The notes: a model not told the origin generated them from the sequence alone. Counted from the first letter of the stretch, positions 1-12,205 are shown. The stretch is 64,000 bases of DNA from Adiantum capillus-veneris (GCA_014529385.2 CM043947.1:130591891-130655890), one strand, 5' to 3'. Translations and numbers: made by a program.

Positions 1-852
1 AGCTTTTTTTAAATTTAAAAAATCTATTCTTTTCTTCCGAAAAAATTCAATCCGCCATTTCCAATAAAAACGACGCACATAGGTGTCGTCAAGTTGTCCG
101 TCTTCACAAATTATAGTCCTCTTTGTATACTCAATTCTGTCCTTAGAGATCAACCAGTGTGCCAGCCACTTTATGATAGTGGTTGACAGAAAACAGGCTC
201 GCACTTCTTTAGACTGCTTTTCTAGCTTGGGAAAAACAAGAAATGACCCCAATGGATTAAACATTAGTTTATATCCAGAATCATCAAAGATAAGTGTGTC
301 AAGTGGTAGGTCAGGAAAATTTTCGAGATTCTTGTGGAACACCGGTTTATCTGTCGCGCCCAATTTAAAAGGGGCCCTTGTGCACTGCGCTTGACTTACC
401 ACTCTATTGAATCTTTTGTGGTGGTCAGGGAACACTATCGCTAGAGTGCGTTTGAGCTTCTCAAACTCGCAGCAGCTCCATATCCACACTTCGAACCATC
501 TGAAACAAAAATTCAGAAACACTTCTACATCGGGCCTTACCCAAATCTCTGTATCCCCTTCAACAACATACCGCATTTTTGGCCAGTAGGGCAATGCTTC
601 ACCATATTTTTCATCAAATTTCTTGAGCAGTAATCCATTAAGGTCCAAAATGAGAACCCTACGCTTGACGCTCAATGGAGGTGGTGGCCTTGGCCATATC
701 AGTGGGATTCTTTTAATTAGTCTATACCATAGAGGAAACACGAGCACTGCAGGAGACAACACGCAATTCCATATTGCACGAATGTCAGCCCTGCCATTCT
801 GCTTGTCAGTCCTGAACCTATCTGCAAGGCGCCATTCTTCAACTGAAAACAT
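1..852 (-). CDS. FCP1/NIF-like HAD phosphatase domain protein, partial (3' end outside window)
   Basis: The minus frame from ATG 850-852 stays open for 284 codons to the window edge, so the gene continues past position 1. The translation matches the plant FCP1/NLI-interacting-factor (SCP-like) HAD domain: motif I as VLILDLNGLLLKKF (about residues 68-81), then RPDVEVFLNFCFRWFEVWIW, where plant relatives have RPFCDDFLKFCFERFEVGVW, then SQAQCTR, and the late acidic motif TLIFDDSGYKLMFNP. Known family: aspartate-based phosphoserine phosphatases or pseudophosphatases. The nucleophile Asp is kept, but the second motif-I Asp is Asn, as is common in the plant 'DLNGLL' branch, so activity is uncertain. 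A plausible splice acceptor (TTTGCATCTGCAG) lies just before the ATG, so the first coding exon could instead lie upstream. Family call firm, start moderate. Confidence 0.7.
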   Translation of the reverse strand, partial: MFSVEEWRLADRFRTDKQNGRADIRAIWNCVLSPAVLVFPLWYRLIKRIPLIWPRPPPPLSVKRRVLILDLNGLLLKKFDEKYGEALPYWPKMRYVVEGDTEIWVRPDVEVFLNFCFRWFEVWIWSCCEFEKLKRTLAIVFPDHHKRFNRVVSQAQCTRAPFKLGATDKPVFHKNLENFPDLPLDTLIFDDSGYKLMFNPLGSFLVFPKLEKQSKEVRACFLSTTIIKWLAHWLISKDRIEYTKRTIICEDGQLDDTYVRRFYWKWRIEFFRKKRIDFLNLKKA

Positions 853-1113
853 ATCTGCAGATGCAAAATTACACAAGACTCAAATTTAAATATGCAATTA
901 GGACATATCTACAGATTGAAATCATACAATAAAAATACACAATGTTCAAAAATTAGGCACAAGATGAAAGAGACGTCGAATGGGAAAGAAAGTTATATTA
1001 ATTCAGAAGTGGTTACATAAAAAGAAATATAGGGGGGGCAAACTATAATCTTTTGCAGGCTCTGGGTTTAGGGTCAGAACTTGTGCCGGTATTCTGCATC
1101 TCCTTAGTGTCTT

Positions 1114-3720
1114 CTATGTCCATCTTCTCTTCTGGCTGCCCCTGGGTCTCTTCCTCTTCCTTGCTTTTTTGCTCCATTTCAGGCTTCTCATTTGAAGTCT
1201 TCTCGATTTATTTATTTTTGCCTTTCTTATATGCTGAGCAAGGGTCTCCTCGGGACTTCCCTCCAGCCTGACATCTACACGACCATCAGCTTTAGAAAGT
1301 TGTGCAGCAAAAGATCACTTATTAGAGCCTTAATCAATGAAAAAACTTACTCTTGCCACGTTGGCCTTGTTTTCTCAGGGTCTTTGATCTTGTCACCCGC
1401 ACTCCAGTGTCTAGCAACACATCGTCTTCCTCATTCAAGGTTTTCCCTTCAACACCAGTCGTACTTTGCTCCTTTACCTCAAAGTTTTGTTCTTCTTCTG
1501 TTGTTTCCGAAACAGGTTTCTCAGCAGTACCAGGGACACTTTCATCAAGCAAAACCTCCACAAGTGTCTTGTATGCAGGCATTACTGCATCGTTCCCTGT
1601 GTCTTTATCGGCAGTAGTTCTGAAGCAGCTTGACTCTGAAAAAACATCAGAGAAGACAAAAATCAACCACCTAATTAAAACAATGGTTGTTTCTTACCCA
1701 TTGAAACAATTTTCTCACCTGTTTTTGGGCATGGTTCAACTGGCTTCTTCTTTAGAAGGGATTGGTGTTCTGCAGAAATAACTCCGGGGCAATCCTTAAG
1801 CCGGCACTTTCCTTTCTTAGCCAAGTGAGCATAGCAGAATGCATGGTATGCATGTGAACAAGACAATAGAACAACATGGCTTGAGCAATTGTGATCATGA
1901 ATTTTTACACCACAAGCATTGCACACATCAATGAGAACAACACTATGTCCAGGAGCTAAAACTCGTGTAGGCAAGACTATGGTTTCATGTAGCATTGGTT
2001 GACTAATCATGTCTGTCACAAACGTGACACAGAGACCAAAGGTTTCCTCACGTTCCAAGCATTTGGATAATTCTTCTTGTAGGCAAGAGACCTCTGTTAT
2101 CAGACAATGTCAAATAGGTATAAAATCGGTATGAATGCTTGAAGATCGGTGTAATGATGTTATCATACCGGTATGATTACATCCTGCCGGTATGATGTTA
2201 TCCCACCGGTATGATGTTATTATACTGGATAATATAACATCATATTGGTAGGATAACATCCGGTAACATTATACCGGTAGGATAACATTATATCGGAAGC
2301 ATAACATCAAACCGGTTGGATTTTTATCATACCATTACGGTGTAATCATACCGGTCAGATCTAACCATACCGGTCGACCATACCGGTAGGATATAACCAT
2401 ATCGGTACGATGTAATCATACCGGTAGGATATAATCATACCGGTAGGATGTAATCATACCGGTATGATGACATCCTACCAGTATTGTCATCTACCCTTAC
2501 CGAATTGATGTTATTGTCATACTATTATGTTTTTTTATTATTCGGTTTTGTGGTATCACATTCTATCCATCCCGATATGATAGAGCCATAATACCGGTAT
2601 TGTAAAACTTATAATACCATTTTCACTATTAGAGTTTCAGTAGAGTATGGTTATTATAATCATACCGTATGGTACTTTGCAGGTATTCTACTACAATCAG
2701 ATGGAGTTAAAAGCATACTTGTGCCTACTGTAGGGTGGCTTTTGCTTGGTCAAATTTTTCTTGGAGGCTGTCAAGCAAGCGTGTTGGTACATTGGCATCG
2801 TCATGGAAGTGCATTTGGATGGTGTCAAGGGCACCCTCGCAACGGTGCACATCAGCAACAGATTTGACCACAGAATCCTTAGCCTTCTGACACTCGGCTG
2901 ATACATTGTCATGAGATTTTCTAACCTCAACAAGTAGTTCTTGCAAGGAAGTGGATACTTCAACACTAAACGCAGACTGAGTAGTCGCAAAAAGCCCACT
3001 TCTGGTAGGTGTACTTCCGGATGGGGTATTTACTAAGAAGATGGCAGAACCACTTGGGGTTCCTGTGGATAATTGGGAAGTCTCTAACTTCCATTGTTCT
3101 CTTTTCCTATCTAAGTGACCTTCATTGGTCACATTCTTCACCACCTCAGATGCAAACTCAGCCCACTTTACCGGACCTGTGCATACAAATAAACATATCC
3201 GCGTGCAAACTTGACTCCCAGCAAATAGTTTGGTGGTTTGGATTGATACACCTGCTTGTAGAGCTGGTAGAGTGCCTTGTAGTGATCTGGCTTTGCTATT
3301 TTTATCGGGACTTTTTTCTCCTTCACTGGAAGACACGTGAAAACTTTCATCCAGTCGGATATGGGCACGTCTGCATCTGTCAACTTCCTAACATCTTTCC
3401 CCTCAAGACTTAACCCATATTCCTTGTGCAAATCCTCTTTTGTCGTGCAGAATTCCTTTAATGGCACCTCCACATCCTTGGGGTGAACAAAGCGACTGAT
3501 TTTGGGAGGAGGCTGTAACTTCTGTCTCTGAAAGGAATAAATCCATATTCATTACTCAATGTATCCACACCTCAATACTCTACTACACATACATGTCCGA
3601 TGTACACAACATAGAGAGAGACAGAGAGAGGTGACATATCTTCGTGGGAGAATGTCGGGTCTTTGTGGGGGAGACCTGTCGGGCTGCATTCCTTGGGCTC
3701 TTTCTTCGGTTGCTATCCAT
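1114..3720 (-). CDS. Multi-exon coiled-coil / RING-H2-like zinc finger gene (possible pseudogene)
   Basis: Reconstructed exons (minus): 3720-~3637 (MDSNRRKSPRNAARQ...), 3527-~3176, ~3175-2725, 2093-1719, 1635-1351, 1289-1114. Good splice signals are visible: acceptor TTATTCCTTTCAG before 3527, donor GTGAGA after 1719, acceptor TTTTTTCAG before 1635, donor GTAAGT after 1351. Phases agree across the last two introns. Order: a globular region (VPISDWMKVFTCLP ... GVKFARGYVYLYAQ), a helical part, then a zinc finger C-x2-C-x17-C-x-H-x2-H-x2-C-x8-C-x4-C in the 2093-1719 exon, an acidic stretch and a very basic tail. The RING-like finger suggests ubiquitin ligase activity, but this is inference. Near 3176 the reading frame slips by one base with no plausible intron, so this copy may be damaged. 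The exon 3/4 junction is not fixed. Confidence 0.55.
2105..2665. repeat. ACCGGT-rich intronic minisatellite
   Basis: The intron between the 2725 and 2093 exon ends is almost entirely degenerate short repeats built on ATCATACCGGTAGGAT / ATCATACCGGTATGAT, roughly every 15-25 bp, in both senses because the core TACCGGTA is palindromic. Perfect 16-bp palindromic copies sit at 2162-2177 and 2453-2468. Confidence 0.85.
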
Positions 3721-4017
3721 AGCGAAGGATAAGAAGCGTGCACAGGGGGCTGTAGAGTGAGCTAAGAAAGGCGTAGAAGGAGAAAGGCACAGAGATATGG
3801 AGAAGTACAGTCATGAAAACATTCGACTTAACATTCTTCTGACGTGGGCTCCACACGTGTTTTTGAATCCTCCACATGATTTTTAAGATTTTATATCCTC
3901 CACACGATTATTTAATTCAAACAATTCTTGCCCATAACACCAGTTTCATACCCCCTAAATTTTAAGCCTCCAAAAGCAACTTTCAATCGGTTAAAACCGG
4001 GCCACCTATTCATGTAT
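3721..4017. other. Upstream/intergenic stretch
   Basis: This holds the presumed promoter side of the minus RING gene and the 5' junction of the truncated LINE. No clear TATA box or ORF is seen. Confidence 0.3.
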
Positions 4018-7000
4018 CCACCGTGGGGGACTTCAATGCTAGGACTGCCCATCACCAGACAATATTTTATGATACTTCAAAGGAGATGCTGAGGGAGCTG
4101 GATATTGCAGAGATGGGCCTGTCGAGATTATCATAGGATGTGGAGCATACTGAGTATGGATGGCACTCGATAGACATGGGGATTGCCCATGGATTGGCCA
4201 TTTTGAATGGCCTACAGAGATTTTCCGTTGCGGGAGGTTTCACATACTTTCCACACAAACATGGAGCCAACACAGTGGATTAACTAACATACTCTATGTC
4301 AATACTCAGGGAAGCTGTCATGACACAACCGAGCTTTATCTCTAGTATCTAGGACCTCACAGTTGGACCCAAACCTGTTGGTGTGACAGTAGATCATGCC
4401 CTTGTGTCGATGACTATCTCTTTCGAGTTTAGTATAGCACAAATACCACAGATAGCAGCCCCTACTCGCTACACCTTTACACGGGAGACGGCGGACTCTG
4501 TCTACATAGATGGGATCTAGAGATGCGTGTGCACCAAGGAGCTAGGGCGACCTCTAGAGGAGCTTACTACTATACTGATATAGACATCGCATGATGTAGC
4601 ATCAAAGGCGTACCCACACACCGAGCCTGAGCAGAGACGACGTTTTGGAAGCATGCCTCAAAACAGGTAGTATGATGAGGAGTGTTGCGAGACGAGAGAC
4701 AAGCTTCAGAGGGAGGAGCTTTTGGGGGACATCACTCAAAGAGAGTCACAAATTTCCTTCAGACGCCTAGTGCGGAGGAAGAAGAGGGCATTTTTGTCTT
4801 GACTAGAGAAGGATCTATATCACCTATTCTTGAGTCAGGACTCGGGTGAGTCATGGCAAATCTTTCATGAGAACTCCCCCCCTCCTGTCATTATTTCTGG
4901 GGCCAATATGCATCATCTTTGTACACACTTCCTGGACAATCGCTCTTCCCGACCCCCCCAAGCCATGCCCACACACATGTACTTTTTTCACCACCACTGA
5001 GATGGTGAAGAAGGCCATTGATAGGACGAGGACTGGGAGATCATATAATCATGATGGCTTAGTGGCTGAGTATTTTCTATGCCAAGGATCTGCTTGCAAA
5101 GCTTCTAGCAGTGATGTTCAACCGTGCCATGTGTGAGGGCTTTCCTGATACTTGGACTTTATCTACTATTGTACCTATCTTTAAGTCACGAGACCTTATG
5201 GAGCTTGGGAATTATCACACTATCATGATTGGACACACATTGGCACGTTTGTACGCATCCATTCTTGAGCAACAGCTGAGTAGATGGGCAGAGAGGGAGG
5301 GTATACGCACAACCGGGCATGCACGGTTCAGGAGAGGTTTTTCTACTCTTTGACTACATTCTGACACTCAGAGCCATTATTGAGGAGGCAAATCACATGG
5401 AAGAAGGATCTATTGTAGCTTTGTGGAGTTACGCAATGCATTTAACACAGTGCCCTTAGCTAGATTGTTGCGCATACTGTAGGAGATGGGAGTACCCACA
5501 ATTGATTTGGGGGATTATGGCGGTCAGTAGTAGGGCATGTACACACTCCAGAGGGGTTATCTACATTATTTTACTCCACCATCGGGGTGAAACAGGGCTG
5601 CCCGCTCTCTCCTACTCTATTTGGTATGTATGTGGGTGAGGTTTCTGACTATATTGAGAGAGAGGGTGATAGAGATGCACAACTGGCAGGGACATGGAGT
5701 TCATTATTATTATATGATGATAATATTGTCTTGATCTCCGACTCTCCGGAGGAGATGCAATGTCACTTGGATGCTTTGCATAGGTTTTCCCACGACAGTG
5801 GTTTGCCTATCAACCTTGGTAAAACCAAGGTTATGGTGTTTAACAGTGGACTAGGAGATCAGCACCCGCATTCACCTACGGCCCATGAGACAGTGGAGTA
5901 TATAGATGCTAACACCCATCTTGGGGTGGTCTGTCTTTAGTGTACCATCATTTTCATTGAGAGCAGCAGAGACTAGACTAACCAGAGCATACGCAGCATT
6001 GGGTGGATCGGAGAGGATGTGTTTACAGATTCAGTTCCAAGAGCCTCAAACGAAGCTTTGGCTTCTTGAGACTCTGGTGGCTTCCACATTGCTCTATGGA
6101 GTTCATATACGGGGAAAGCCTCTGGTCTCTATGATTGCGCGGCTCATTAGAGTCAAGGATTCAATACCACATGACATGATTTGAGCAGAACTAGTTGCCC
6201 CCCCGCTAGTGGTTGAGGCACATTAGGGAAAATTTGGACTCACAAAGGGGCCTTATAAAGAGTTTGACTTCCTCTCTCATGTCCAAAACGGGCGTACGGT
6301 AAAATTTTTGCAAATCAACTCTAAACTTGGCGGAGATTTGACATTTAGAATCTACTCTTCAAGCTCTTTCTATTAATATATAGCACGCCATGAGATTCCT
6401 TATATTTTGAAAGATTTTATTTTTAATTCTCTTGTGATGTGACAACTCCATTTAGAATCTAGAGAATCAAAAATAGAATCTTTCAAAATATAAGGAATCT
6501 TGTGGCGTGCTATATATCAAGAGAAGGAGCTTGCAAAGTAGATTCTAACTGCGAAATCTCCGCCAAGTTTAGAGTTAATTTACAAAAAAATTACCGCACG
6601 CCCGTTTTGGACATAAGAGAGGAAGCCAAACTCCTTATAACGCCCCTTTGTGCATCCAAATTTTCCCTAATGCTTACCAGACCAGTCTCCTTTATACATC
6701 ACTTGTGAGACCTCCCCAAAGACAGATATGCCCGCCCAGGACTGAATTCCTCTCGACAGTTAGCTATGCAGGGAGATACAACATGCTGGTATGGGGAGAT
6801 GACATCATGGTTTGAGGTACATGGGTTCAGCATGGACAGATTGCCCCCCTTCCAATACTCATTGGATGCACCCTCTCTAATTATTACACAGTCCGAGATC
6901 ACCAGGCTCATCCGCCGCCACGACCTGACTCAACTAGATACTAAGAGAACTTGGATACAGTCGGCACAGGAGCCGGGCACGAAGATGGCTTTCTATAGAG

Positions 7001-7629
7001 AGCATATTCTCCAGCTTATTGAGGATAGTTTTGTAATGAGGCCCAGATACATGGACACCTACTTATCTCATGGGATACGATCTGCTATTGGTAGATACGC
7101 ACATCTTCACACCAGCTTCGGATCGAGACTGGTAGATACAACCACGTAGAGGCCAACACATGTCCTATGTCACATGCATCCTGAGACAGAGTCGCACTAC
7201 ATATGTCATTGCCCAGTTTACTATGAGATACGAGGCCGCTTTCACAGCTTGTTCATAGAGGGCTTTGGACTACTCTCTAAAGTCATGGGATATGAGGACC
7301 AGAGATGTCTGGGAATGTTTTTTCTCGAGTTGCGCAGACACGGAGAGAGCCTGATGAGAGGAGAGGCTAGCCAGTCTCAGAGACGGCGGATCACAAACTT
7401 CTTTAGAGTGGACATTGGGCAGCCTGAGGAGCAGAATTCACATTCTCCTCACACCAGACGCACGTTGATCAATCAAGCGACCGAGCTAGGGAGATCCAAA
7501 TGCCCACGAATGTGGAGGACTACACAACATCGATGGAGGCTGCATCAAAAGATTCGGATCACTTTGGCCCGACATGCACTACGCTCGATCAAACTACTGA
7601 CCATTAAGGAGATTGATGAGATCCACTAG
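4018..7629 (+). pseudogene. LINE ORF2 remnant (endonuclease-reverse transcriptase)
   Basis: The protein can be followed only by changing frame and crossing stops. Recognisable pieces: endonuclease GDFNAR and VDH motifs; RT fingers around 5111-5353 (FPDTWTLSTIVPIFKS, then ARLYASILEQQL); RT palm from 5580 with VKQGCPLSPTLF and LLYDDNIVLIS, where active copies have LLYADDIVLIS; NLGKTKVMVF after it. The catalytic YADD has become YDDN, so the second Asp of the pair is lost. After the inserted fold-back the frame resumes at about 6680 and ends at 7629 with a knuckle C-x3-H...H-x4-C (CHMHPETESHYICHC) and a basic tail. This copy cannot make active enzyme. Confidence 0.8.
6221..6672. mobile_element. 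Fold-back / MITE-like element inserted in the LINE
   Basis: The sequence begins CATTAGGGAAAATTTGGA and ends with its exact reverse complement. The complementarity continues inward over about 200 bp per arm (e.g. GGCGTGCTATATAT near 6500 against ATATATAGCACGCC near 6379), leaving a short loop near 6440-6470. No ORF of interest. A TA directly flanks the GGGAAAATTT core on both sides, compatible with a TA-type target duplication, but this is ambiguous because TA is palindromic. LINE sequence continues on both sides. Confidence 0.85.
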
Positions 7630-7975
7630 CGACCAATGATGGATCTCTTGTGATTTAGCTCTTTTGAGGATTGTACACCCTACTCGTCTTGTACCAGCCT
7701 TTGTATCAGTTGTTACCCATTATATCCCCACACACACACACCCACATTGTGTTGTATTAGCCCTCAGTCACTACTTGCACCCCCCCATACTCATATCCTA
7801 CACAATTCCACCTAGATGCTTAGTTCAAATCTAGCAGTTTAGGATTCTATAGTACCCCTTTTTCAGTACCTTTTTATTTTTGGTACTCACACATTGTGTC
7901 ATATACATCACGTTGTAACTTTTTGGTCTCATAGGTCATTTTGGCCTTTTGAAGACGTTAATAAAACATTTCATT

Positions 7976-7978
<3 letters not shown>

Positions 7979-8020
<42 letters not shown>
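7979..8020. repeat. (TC)21 microsatellite at LINE 3' end
   Basis: Perfect TC dinucleotide run directly abutting the LINE 3' end. Confidence 0.95.
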
Positions 8021-8023
<3 letters not shown>

Positions 8024-9051
8024 GTCTTTTCTGTGTACATTATCTTTTACATGTCTCTATTCGATTCCGCAAGTGGACACCTTTCAGCAGTAGTGCAGGC
8101 GGTGCGTTACAGGTGGGATGTAGTGCCACTAAATCTAAGCCTAAGGTAAGAGTAAAAACATCTATGATCTGGCCCATCTCTCGATAAAAGTACGTCTTCA
8201 CTCACGATCAAAGAGCCTGCCAATATTTCCCATTGGTTGTTGGATAGTGTCCACCCAAATGTTTGTGAGGATGCCCACTCTAGTCAAGGCGTGGCACTAG
8301 GAACATGGCGGCAACGAGCTGCCAAACGTTCCATAGTGTGATGCTATATAGCAAGCAGAAAACCTTATCTCTGGATTGACTAGTAGGTCTCCCAAACGTT
8401 TTTTTTGGTTGAATTAAAGGGAATAAAGGGAGATGCTCTGTTGGGAATGAAGGTAAAAGAGAAAAGGAAAGGAAATTGTTTGGCAGATGTCGCATGATGG
8501 AAGGAAGGCATTAAAAAAAAATCTGTCTATTTTGAGCCTACAAGCGAAAGTGCAGGCCGTGCCAATCTTTTTTTGGGTCTCATTGACCCGAATCTCAAGT
8601 GATGCTCTTTTTGTCTATGAGGGGAAAAGGCAGGCATGGCAATTGGAATAGAGAGAGGGGAGACAGAGGGGAGACAGAAAAGGATGTGCCATGTGGGAAA
8701 ATATTTTTTTCATTCCTCTGATTTCCAGCATGCAGGTCCGCAAGGTTGTTCTGAAGGGAGATGCGAGGCCATGGTCGGACAAGGGGAAGAGAGAGGGGCG
8801 GAGGCGAACCAGGCTTGCGAGAGGAGATAGCAAGAGATGAAGGACTGAGTAGAGGCAGACGTAAGAGGGGGTTGGAGGGGGTCCGCTCAGCAAAGGGCGG
8901 CGAGACCCAGCGATGGCCACCAGCAGAGGAGATGATGTCCACAAGAGAAGCATCTCGGGCTCGTTCGCAGCATGGGCCTCAGCTATAGGTGCTACAGGAT
9001 GTATGCGTTTGCAGAGGCAATGAGCCTGAGTTGCAGGGCATGGGGCGGCAG

Positions 9052-9088
<37 letters not shown>

Positions 9089-12040
9089 AAAGGAGGTTCC
9101 AAGAATAACATGAAGACACAAGCTGCAATAGTGCACGTTGATGTAGGTGGTGGGGAGATGAGGAGGAAAGAGCATGTGCATGAAATAAACGTTGGATATG
9201 ACTTGTTGCCTGACACATCGCGAGTAAATTTGCACCGCTTCATTGGAGGACTCGTTATCTGCGGCAGGTTTCATGAAGTTATTGTGCAACAAAAGAAGCA
9301 GCCAGATGGATGGGACAGAAGACAGACGGTGGTTTGAGGATGGTGGCACAGAGAAAGGGCAGTATGATCTTGAGAGAGCTCTCTTTCTGTTACGTTTGGG
9401 AGGATATCCAGGACCTTGAACATCGTGGGAGATCTCATCATTGTGGGTTGTCCAGCTGCATGTGAGAGTTTGCATGGTACTCGCAGAGACAGAAAGCGGC
9501 CTGAGCTCAACGAATTGAGGGAGGGAGAGGCACAGTTTGTCCTCATGGGAACTGGCTCGAAGTGAGAGGGCTTACTTTCTCCAAAGAGAGAGACGGAATC
9601 TGCCACGCTAATTAATTAATGTTTGCAAGATTGGATTGAGAAGCATTGCACATATCAATGAAAGGCATCATGCAGCCTGTCAGAGTCAGCATAAAAATAA
9701 GAGCAGTTCAGGAAGATGCATCAACGATGACACTGCCCACCAAGTGAGAAATCAAAACTGAAGACCGGCTCTAGACAGAAGCAATGCAGTAGCCCTCCAA
9801 ACAACAAGGTGCGACGCAAATGCCCACAAATAATGGATGGGCGTCTCTAAAATCTGAATAGCACAACGGATACAAAGAGGATCATACCCCATCGGAGCAA
9901 CCGATGATCCAACTCAAAGACCATCATGAGTAAGCAGCCAATGGAAATAGGTAATCCTCCATGCCACATGCATGCAAGTCCCATCATGACCAAAACTGAT
10001 ATACATAAACATGAGATAAGCCCGCATGTGTGGGCATCTCATACTGGTGATGAACCAGTCATAATCGGCCAATGTTAACCAATGACCATATACTAAAAGA
10101 AACTAACCGGGCCATGTCTCTGTACATCAGATGGCCACTGCCACTCACTACAATCCCAATAAAGCTGTGATAAAGGGCAACCCTCCCATGTCCAAAGCCA
10201 CCAAGAAGAGGCATCCTCCCCAAACACATGTGGATCAACACATTGCCTGCTCACAACCCTAATCAGCTGCCAAGCAAATAGGTCCATTATCAAAATGTAT
10301 ATGAATGTGAGGTGAAGAATCCTGCGGCTGTTGTGTCTCTTGAGCCTGAGTCGAGGTTGTCTCTCAACTTCCTCTTGAGGTTGAGGTGGACATCTGATCA
10401 GCAGGAAGGTAGTACACGACCTCAGTCCTCTATGCAATGGTTCATCAGTGACAAAAAAAACGCGTCACTTACCTGCCAAGTGTGACCATCTCAAACTCCA
10501 TAGCTAGGACCAACAGTAGCCAAGCTGTACTAGTTCAACATCTTTCAAGGTTAACTGCCTCGGAAAAGTCCACTTACAATGAATTTGGTAATAAGTGCTC
10601 GACTCAACAACACGAGATTAATGACACCCAAGCGTTCCTCTGATGTCGGTGGTATGACAGTGGACCATCAAACTCTAGCACAAGTGTCTTGAGAGCCACC
10701 GGAACCCCGAAAGGAAGTTCCTCATCAAGTGTCTCAATTTGGTCATCACCCCTCTGTGCAGTGTACAACATGAAGCAATATATCAAACAGATGCCAAGAG
10801 CACCGGATTGACCATTACAGCTCAACCAGGCATCGAAATATGCTGCAAAGACCAATTACAGAGCTTTCTTTTCATAGGCTGCATGACGCGAGAGAACTGC
10901 TACTCTAGGGATACATCGAACCCAACCTCGAACCCCAAATATCTACAAATCTGACCCATGTGAAACCCTCTGGTCCCCCATGTCAGAATGTCTTTTTGAT
11001 CCCACCACAATGCCATAAGATTTGTGCCAGTTGATGCGTGCAACACCGGCAACACAAACCAAAAAAATCCAAAGCATGGGGAATCGCATACAAAACACCA
11101 AGGATATAAAGCAAAAACAGCAAGGTTGTTGATATTTGAGCACTCATCCATGTTGGCAGTGCCTCAATAGTCGTCAAAGATGTCCCACATGGCAGGAAAC
11201 CTTCACGCAGGCAGCCGGCATCTCATGCCTTCAGGCTCTAGCTCCTGTACATGCGAGTGCGCTGTCGCTCTCCCGGCATCCGCCCGCCACGCCTCAGAAA
11301 TTCAAAATTGAGTTTTTTAAAAAGCCTAAGCAGTTCTTGCAGGAATTCTCACAAATTGTACTCTTCCTTCCCTTCCTCAGTTACCCAAGGATTTGAGAAA
11401 TTCCTTTGACCTCTTGCCTACATCTAGAAAACATGGAGAAACACTGTAGACCAGTATGCACCCCAAATTGTATATGTTACACCGAGTAGTGATATATTTC
11501 AAGCACAATCTTCAACATAAGCCTTTTTTGCAGGCCCTCCGCGAGAAGTAAGCTTCCAAATTTAACCTGCAAAAAATTTACCAGTATATTTGTCTGCTTG
11601 TTGATCCTTGTAGCATGGCCACCCCCTGTCTTCTAGCCCAAGCCTTTACACCAAACATTGCTTCGATTTACCAATAACCACCAAACCAGCTAGTTGTCTA
11701 GTTTGATACTTGGAAACCAATCAATCGAGACCCATCAGCATTTGAATAACTTTCGATTGCAAATTTGCAATCTCAATTAGGCCCTCAACAGACCAACAAG
11801 AAGCAAGATAAAAGTTCTCATTGCTCCTAAGTCACATTGACAAGTCCCAAAAAGCCTCTCCTGTGATCCCTGTTGTCGATCAAGCGTAACCACCCCTTTG
11901 AGAGGGTTCATTATACTATGCTACAAATGAGCCTTTACAAATCATACTCTGAAATGCCAACTTGTTTTAACTTTTCAGAAAGCCTCTTTCGTTACCCTTC
12001 TCCATCTCACCTCACCCTGAGGAGGACTGCCCTTGTGTCC
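8021..12040. other. Region without a convincing gene
   Basis: Open frames here are either created by the (CT)n run at 9054-9086 or are short and without family resemblance. On the minus strand between about 9.7 and 11.2 kb several short hydrophobic and Trp/Cys-rich frames follow one another (e.g. 10093-10437, 10604-10855, 10900-11151). They could be the ruin of a membrane-protein gene or transposon, but no domain can be named. Confidence 0.3.
9054..9086. repeat. (TC)n microsatellite
   Basis: Perfect TC/CT run of 33 bp. It generates artefactual Ser-Leu or Arg-Glu repeat ORFs on both strands. Confidence 0.95.
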
Positions 12041-12161
12041 AATGCTGCCCTCCTCCACCGACGAAGACATCTCTAAGGTGAGTAGGTCCTTCAAATTTTT
12101 GGCCTACAATTCCTCGAAGAAGCTCCCAAACTTGATGGGGGCCTTCTAATAAATATCTCCT

Positions 12162-12166
12162 TTTTT

Positions 12167-12205
<39 letters not shown>
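12162..12205. repeat. Poly-T / poly-G homopolymer tract
   Basis: A run of about 16 T is followed directly by about 29 G. It may form G-quadruplexes, or it may mark an assembly or base-calling artefact. Confidence 0.9.

Larger units (their letters stand above)
4018..8020 (+). mobile_element. 5'-truncated, decayed LINE (non-LTR retrotransposon) with (TC)n tail
   Basis: In plus-strand order, ORF2-type domains follow one another: an apurinic-type endonuclease remnant (GDFNARTAHHQ at about 4029), the end of that domain (VDHALVSMTISFEF, about 4390), reverse transcriptase (about 4990-5940) and a C-terminal CCHC knuckle (about 7165). The sequence starts inside the endonuclease, so the copy is 5'-truncated. 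The 3' end reads ATAAAACATTTCATTTCA and passes directly into 21 TC repeats. A fold-back element at 6221-6672 interrupts it. A target-site duplication could not be identified. Confidence 0.8.

Noticed and set aside
83-889. Three plus-strand ORFs at the window start
   Set aside because: Shadows of the minus-strand FCP1-like frame, which is open throughout and has motif support.
2105-2665. Possible CRISPR-like array
   Set aside because: Repeats are short and degenerate with no unique equal-length spacers; the host is eukaryotic and the array lies in an intron.
8615-9475. 286-residue minus ORF
   Set aside because: It crosses the (CT)n run as an Arg-Glu repeat, is Ser/Pro/Leu low complexity and resembles no family; overlapping frames on both strands are equally open.
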